This document shows, piece by piece, positions 58,901-64,000 of a stretch of 64,000 nucleotides of DNA (position 1 is the stretch's first letter; each line of letters begins with the position of its first letter). This DNA is from Penicillus capitatus. Taxonomy: Eukaryota; Chlorophyta. Made by a program: the position numbers and the translations under genes. Below the pieces are notes generated by a model. That model was not told the DNA's origin. It did no database searches and saw only the letters and a list, made by a program, of their open reading frames with translations. Location of the stretch: NCBI GenBank assembly GCA_965649825.1, contig OZ287697.1, forward strand, positions 1,860,001 to 1,924,000, read 5' to 3'.

Positions 58901-60338
58901 ATGGAGCGAAAATTTTCTGCAGAGAACAACAGTACATCAGATACTCGAATTCCTGAGCTCTTTCAGCTGAAGTTTACCTACAGTAGAAGACAACGAGAGG
59001 GAGATGCGTTCGCCACTCTCGGAGACATCGACCGCGGTGCCGTGAGCGACGAAATCTCTTCGTTACTCGAAGAGCCGTACTTCCTCGAACGCGTTCTACG
59101 ACAGTGCCCACCCGAGACTTTGCGCAGCTGTCGACGCGTTTGCCGAAGATGGAGGGATGCATCGCGACAACTCCCTCTGGCAATGAGCGAGAGGCACTGG
59201 TGGAGGACAGCCGATCTGCTGGAATGCTTCCCCAACGCCGCTTCTGTATCCATTCAGCTGTTAGATGACGAACATCCGAAAGACGTCATACAGAACTTGG
59301 CAGCTGCAAAGAATCTAGAGAGTCTGAGATTACGGTCGTGGAAACCGTGGACGAACATGCACGGTGTTTCGTTCCACCTCACCGCCTTCAAGAAATTGAG
59401 AGACCTGAATCTGGAGTGGTGCAATGAGGAACAGGGCTCAGATGTGTTTACCGCCCTGGGTGCGCTCACCCGTCTGACCTGTTTGAGGATAAGCTCTGTG
59501 GCGGGACAACTCAGCGACCTGCAGCACCTCGATGACCTGCAGCACCTTGAGCAACTCGATCTGCAGTTTCTGTTCATAGAGAAACCCGAAGAGCAGGTCG
59601 TCCTGCCGTTTATGCCTTCCTTGACACAGCTGTCCATCGGCACCACCTATGCGGCAGGCATCGAATCGGAACTCAATGTTCTGAAGGTCGATACCCACGA
59701 TCTCTGTGCTGCACTCAGTTGCTGTTGTGTAGATGATCGCCCCCTACGCATCGACGCTGCGTTATCTGCGTCTCAGCGAGATCCACATGTCCAGTCCCAT
59801 TCAGGATTTCTCTCTCCTGGGGTCGTTCAAGAATCTCGAACACTTTAGCTTTCACTGCAGCTACAGTGATGCAGAATTGGAAGAGGGGACGCATTTTTTC
59901 CATGCGCTTCATCAATTGCAAGGCATCAAGACGCTCGAGCTCTATACAGGTGCCTGTCGCTCTTCTGTCGTTCTGGATGCCGTCTCGCGCATGACCAATC
60001 TGCAGTGTCTCTCCTACCAGCCTCTATTGATGGAATCTAACAGTGGCCCCGTTCCCAAATTGTCCACGCTGTCGCAATTGACACATTTTTCACTGAGTTG
60101 CGCACCTGCTGGATTCTCATTGGATGGATTAACGAAACTCATTGAACTCGGTGTCCAAAACTGTGCGCAGAATATCGTAGGTTTAGAAGCGGCATTATGT
60201 ACGATGTCAAGCCTGGAGAGGCTCTCTCTGGGATTTGATGAAGCCTCTGGCACTACGATCTCCAGTCGCATCCTGCCACATCTCAAGAACTTGAAATCTT
60301 TTCAGCTCTGCGGGGCGATGCTGGACTTTAGTCAATAA
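58901..60338 (+). CDS. F-box-like/leucine-rich-repeat protein
   Basis: About 460 residues in two exons. The N-terminus has a degenerate F-box-like helix set (FLERVLRQCPPETLRSCRRVCRRWRDASR). At least ten irregular LRRs follow (NLESLRLRSWKPW, KLRDLNLEWC, RLTCLRISSV, HLEQLDLQFL, STLRYLRLSEIHM, NLEHFSFHC, GIKTLELYT, NLQCLSYQP, QLTHFSLSC, SLERLSLGF, NLKSFQLCG). A 47-nt intron (about 59685-59731) joins ELNVLK to MIAPYASTLRY. F-box/LRR proteins usually present substrates to SCF ubiquitin ligases; the substrate is unknown and the F-box is weak enough that the assignment is tentative. Confidence 0.75.
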
Positions 60339-62945
60339 CGCATTGCTTTGCTTCGATATAACGAAAAATAACTGGAGAGTTATGACGCAGATGTTTCCGT
60401 CCTCTTTGTATGAAGGCATGATAACAGTGACGCCTATCGTCATAGGATCGAAACCATGCACTTCTAGAATTAGCATAGTTTCAACAGTCATTTCATAGTA
60501 CTCCCGTGTTTTGCTCGACGACACTTGGTGATAACTAACAAATTTTTCAAACGCGTCGTGGCAAGCTCATTTTTTGGGTTTCTTCAAGTGTGTACTGTTG
60601 GTTGTGAAATAAATTGCAGCGTCGCTTCTCAATTCCCAAAATTCTGTGTATGAGAGAAGTGACATGATTGGTGGAATCTTCAAACAACCCACTCCATTTC
60701 TCTATGTCTTCTAACGCAGAACTCGACTAAATGACTCCAACCGAGTAACAGGAACGTTATCCAAAGGATATCTTGTTGTGTGTACATGCAGGTTTGCAGT
60801 TTAATGTGCAGAGGAAGACAGACGCCTTCTTCTGTGAATGAACCATCCTGTAATCCATGATTGTCTTCAAACGACCGCGGTAGAAAGCAACGAGGTACTG
60901 GAGCGTCATCGTCGAGGTCTCTATACTCCTTGGTCGTTAGAAGATCTCTCTCATGTGCGATGCGATTCGGAGACGTTTGGCATTGGATGGCATTGAAATG
61001 ACGGCTAGGAGATGGTCGGTTGACAGCAACCTCTCTGTCTTAGCTGCTGCTTGAGACCAATAAGTTTGGCATCGGCGGGTTCGTGCGGAGAAGGCAACAA
61101 CCGCTATTCGAAACGCGCTTCTTGAGGATTCGCAGTCTTGAACGTCAAAACGTGCATCGATCCTTCAAAGGTGCCTTTCAACAGACGAAGAGTAGAGAGT
61201 GGGAAGCCCTTTTGCAGTAGTGGTGTATTGTGCGCTGTGGATGATTTCGCCAGAGAGATCATTTGACACACCGATGATCTTTTTATATTAGCAGCGATTT
61301 TGGCTGTGCTTTCAGAGTCGTCTCTTGCCACGTCCTGATGGCTAGAATTCCATCCCTGTGGAAGGGTTTGTCGAGGAACGTCATGGTCCGTTGCCCTTTC
61401 GTCAGTATGTTCAGACATGACCAGGCCCCTCTGTATTGCTTTTCTATCGTAGGTGCAATGCATCCATGTCTAAAAAGAAAGAGAGTGGTCTGTTTTTAGC
61501 CCTGGCCATCAGCTACCTTGACAAAGGGGGATTCAGCGATATCGATGGCCGTTGTTGCGATAGTTTACATGTCGATGTTGGGACGGCATACATTTACAAA
61601 AGGCGCTGTAGATGATTGTCAAAAGGACTGGGGCTGTCACATCGTGACTCACTCGTCTAAGGGTTCTGTCTCTGAAGAGGCGCGCATAAGAGGTTTACGT
61701 TAACCTATGGATCCTTTTCCCGTGTGTGAAGAACTCCCGCCAGCCGCCTTACCCTCCACGTCTCTTTCGACTTCCTCGGCATGGACGACCCGTATCTCTC
61801 CCTCGCCGCCTTGGTCGGGATGTGGAGGGGCATGGTGGCTGGATTCGTCCTCGTGTTGGCTCATCTCACAAGCGTAGCGGAAGTCTTGAAGTTAGATGAT
61901 GATGGGCGAGAGTTCGGAGGCCACACCGACAGTTTTGCAGCGAAGAGACGACTTGTTACAATGACGACACACAGCGAATGTTTTGACAAACAGAAACAGA
62001 TTGTGTGCGTTTCACAAACGATAGTAGAAACTCGGGTGTCAAACGAGAGATAATTTTATGTGTCCGGCTCTTGCTTAAATACTCAGTCCCTGATGTGACG
62101 GCAGGAAAGCAGATGCATTTCAGGAGTGAGTTCACAATGAGACTAGGAAGTTCAACACGAAATTCTAGAGACTTCCTAAGAACTTCGCCGGAACTCACTC
62201 CCAGTCAGCACGACTTGTCTGCGACTCAGCGGCGACAGTTACGTCGCGCAGCCAAGGACGCGAAAAGACACGAACGACAGAAGATGTAATCCATTTATAT
62301 TGTCGTCTCATTGCGTTCCCTCAGAATCGCGCCCTTTCTTCACAACGTGATCCCGATAGGCCGCTGACTCATTTGTCATCTCACCTGTGGCATACAAATA
62401 CGTGAACGTAGACCATTGTAAACCTTTGCTCTGTAATACGTGAAGCCTTCCGCTGACAATGATATGATTGTAACTCCGGTTCGTAGCGCAACACAGCAAA
62501 CGTCGTTGACGCGCATCGGTAGTCAGAATTGAGTCCCCAGGAAGGTTTTACTGTCAACGTTGCACCTTTCGTTACGTCTGTGCTGGCTACCCAGCAAAAG
62601 TATGTAATATCTGCAAGAGAATCTTGCTCCCCTGTTATGCATGCATGATTCTGCAAATGACCTTCCAGCAAGCACACACAGAAGTCGCCTTCTTTTGTTG
62701 AAGCATCGTTGCTGGCCGTAAGATCTCATTGCATTTATACTGTGTACTTGGCCCATAAATAACACAATGCGACTCAGTCCCCTTATGTGAAACATCAGCC
62801 ACTGGAGAGCACTTCATATCGTGCACTGCCTTTCTTGGGAAGCAGAGACACATCTACAGTCGTCATTATCTACCATTTGGACCCCCTCCAGAGACTGTTT
62901 GTTTAAGACGTTGGTGTTTTGACTTTAAAGGCACAAAGCGGTTCT
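60339..62945. other. Gene-poor stretch, no firm gene
   Basis: Only short ORFs. Two deserve mention: 61104-61463 (-, 119 codons) and 61781-62289 (+), where MDDPYLSLAALVGMWRGMVAG and a basic tail SATQRRQLRRAAKDAKRHERQKM look protein-like but could not be joined. A GATGTGACGGCAGG motif at 62092 may mark an intron between them. No RNA gene was recognised. Confidence 0.35.
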
Positions 62946-64000
62946 TTATGTCGTTGGCAAGTCACTCGAATTCTCCGGAGTCGTGCCTTCATCTCGAATA
63001 ATTTCACGATGACACGACCAAACGAGACGAATAGCTTCAGACGTGCCAATTCCTGCAGCTCTGGGATCGCTGGCAGGTCCAAACCAATGATTCTGTGGAG
63101 CACCTGAGAGAAATGACATACAGAAAGAAACTCAACGGACTGAGATAGGGCACCCACCTGTCGTACGAGCACGAATGCCTGCATACGTCGTGCCATTCAC
63201 TGTGCTTCCAAGGACCTTGTTGATAAACGAGGCATCGTGTGAGACCACGGCAGCACAGAGCTGAGCCTCGAGACGCTCACAGACTTCCAGCACCAAGTCA
63301 AGTTCGTCTTCTTTGTACTCTGTCAGCACCTGCTATCGATCATGAGAACCAAGAGACAGATGGTAAAGTGCTTGCCTGAACAGGGCCAAAGACTTCTGTC
63401 GTCACCAAATTAAAGTGCTCGTCCATAAGGATCGTCTTCAAAGGAACGAAAACAGCCGTCGGTTCCATGGCACCGTACTGAAGAGGAATGCTGTGATTCT
63501 TGAGCGGCTGTCCTCCAAACGACAGTCGTGCGCCTGGTGTCCATAACGGTTGTTTTGATCCTAAGGTGGTGATCGTGGATCACCTGGAAGCGCCAGTAGT
63601 TTTTGAACGTGATTATGCAAAGATGCTGTTGTCCAGGTGAGAACTGGACCGACAGTAAGATCATCGAGGCTGCGACGGGCAGCGCGTTCTTTGAGGCACT
63701 TCTCCAGACCTGCCTGCATCCAGTTCTCGTGCATAAACAGCAGAGACTGGGCACTGCATTTCTGCCCAGATGCGGCATAGGCATCCTGGTCGCAGACCCA
63801 GGCCACGAAGTCCAAATCCGAAACATCGGGGCCCAGAATCTTCCAATCGTATCCGGCATCCTCCAGAAAGACCTTAACACACGGACTGCACCTCCATTGG
63901 TGCACACAAAAGCGCACTTTGCCGTTGAGATCACGGGAGAGTATCTCTGCTGTACGTTGGCTGCCAGTGAAAAGCGTACTGCGTGGCTTTCCTGCCATCA
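62946..64000 (-). CDS. Delta-1-pyrroline-5-carboxylate dehydrogenase, ALDH12 (partial)
   Basis: C-terminal part of the mitochondrial enzyme that oxidises P5C to glutamate in proline breakdown. The 5' part is outside the window. Motifs in order: STLFTGSQRTAEIL, KVFLEDAGYDWKILGPDV, DFVAWVCDQDAYAASGQKCSAQS (catalytic Cys region), LDDLTVGPVLTW, GALEPT-like GAMEPTAVFVPL, TTEVFGPVQ/VLTEYKEDELDLVLE, NGTTYAGIRARTTG/APQNHWFGPASDPRAAGIGT and VWSCHREI. Introns join in frame; the one at 63330-63375 has a GC-AG border (CAG|GCAAGC). Family identity is clear from the ALDH12-specific insert sequence. Confidence 0.93.

Overview
The window is nuclear DNA from a gene-dense eukaryote, most likely a unicellular alga or a close plastid-bearing relative. 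It has multi-exon genes with introns of about 40-68 nt that can be placed exactly by conserved protein frames. It encodes VPS53, TRAPPC3, EED, a SUVH-type methyltransferase, ATE1 and GRWD1, and a DiT1-like plastid dicarboxylate translocator with a presequence. It also carries plant-type families: S1FA, an MS1/PTC1-type PHD protein and ALDH12. I cannot name the genus or phylum.

Layout. 0.2-5 kb: decayed copy of a beta-helix membrane protein, carrying a 511-bp insertion. 5.8-10.4 kb (-): intronless NB-ARC protein with ten nearly identical 43-residue TPR repeats. 11.6-18.5 kb: TMCO4-like hydrolase (-), an unknown membrane protein, ATE1 and TRAPPC3 (+). 19.3-25.5 kb (-): coiled-coil protein or tail, AVT-type amino acid transporter, MS1/PTC1-like PHD protein. 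25.6-29.9 kb (+): methionyl-tRNA synthetase and plastid dicarboxylate translocator. 30.1-33.6 kb: EED (-), S1FA and thymidine kinase (+). 34.5-39.6 kb: VPS53 (-) and GRWD1 (+). 39.6-43 kb: no recognisable gene. 43.1-49.1 kb (+): intact beta-helix membrane protein. 50.0-60.3 kb (+): SRA-SET methyltransferase, membrane-anchored subtilase, F-box/LRR protein. 62.9-64 kb (-): ALDH12, cut by the window edge.

The genes are mostly unrelated housekeeping genes rather than one pathway. Four head-to-head pairs (TMCO4/unknown, PHD/MetRS, EED/S1FA, VPS53/GRWD1) share start-to-start spacers of only 54-76 bp, which implies tiny bidirectional promoters.

The most unusual signal is in the introns. At least twenty introns in twelve genes contain the same short elements: ends like GTCACAC/GTCTCACAC and GATGTGAC/GTGTGAGA, which are inverted repeats of each other, around a core TCTCACTCTTTTGC or its reverse complement GCAAAAGAGTGAGA. 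The element occurs in both orientations relative to transcription. This looks like a family of very small terminal-inverted-repeat introner elements, i.e. transposon-like units that became introns.
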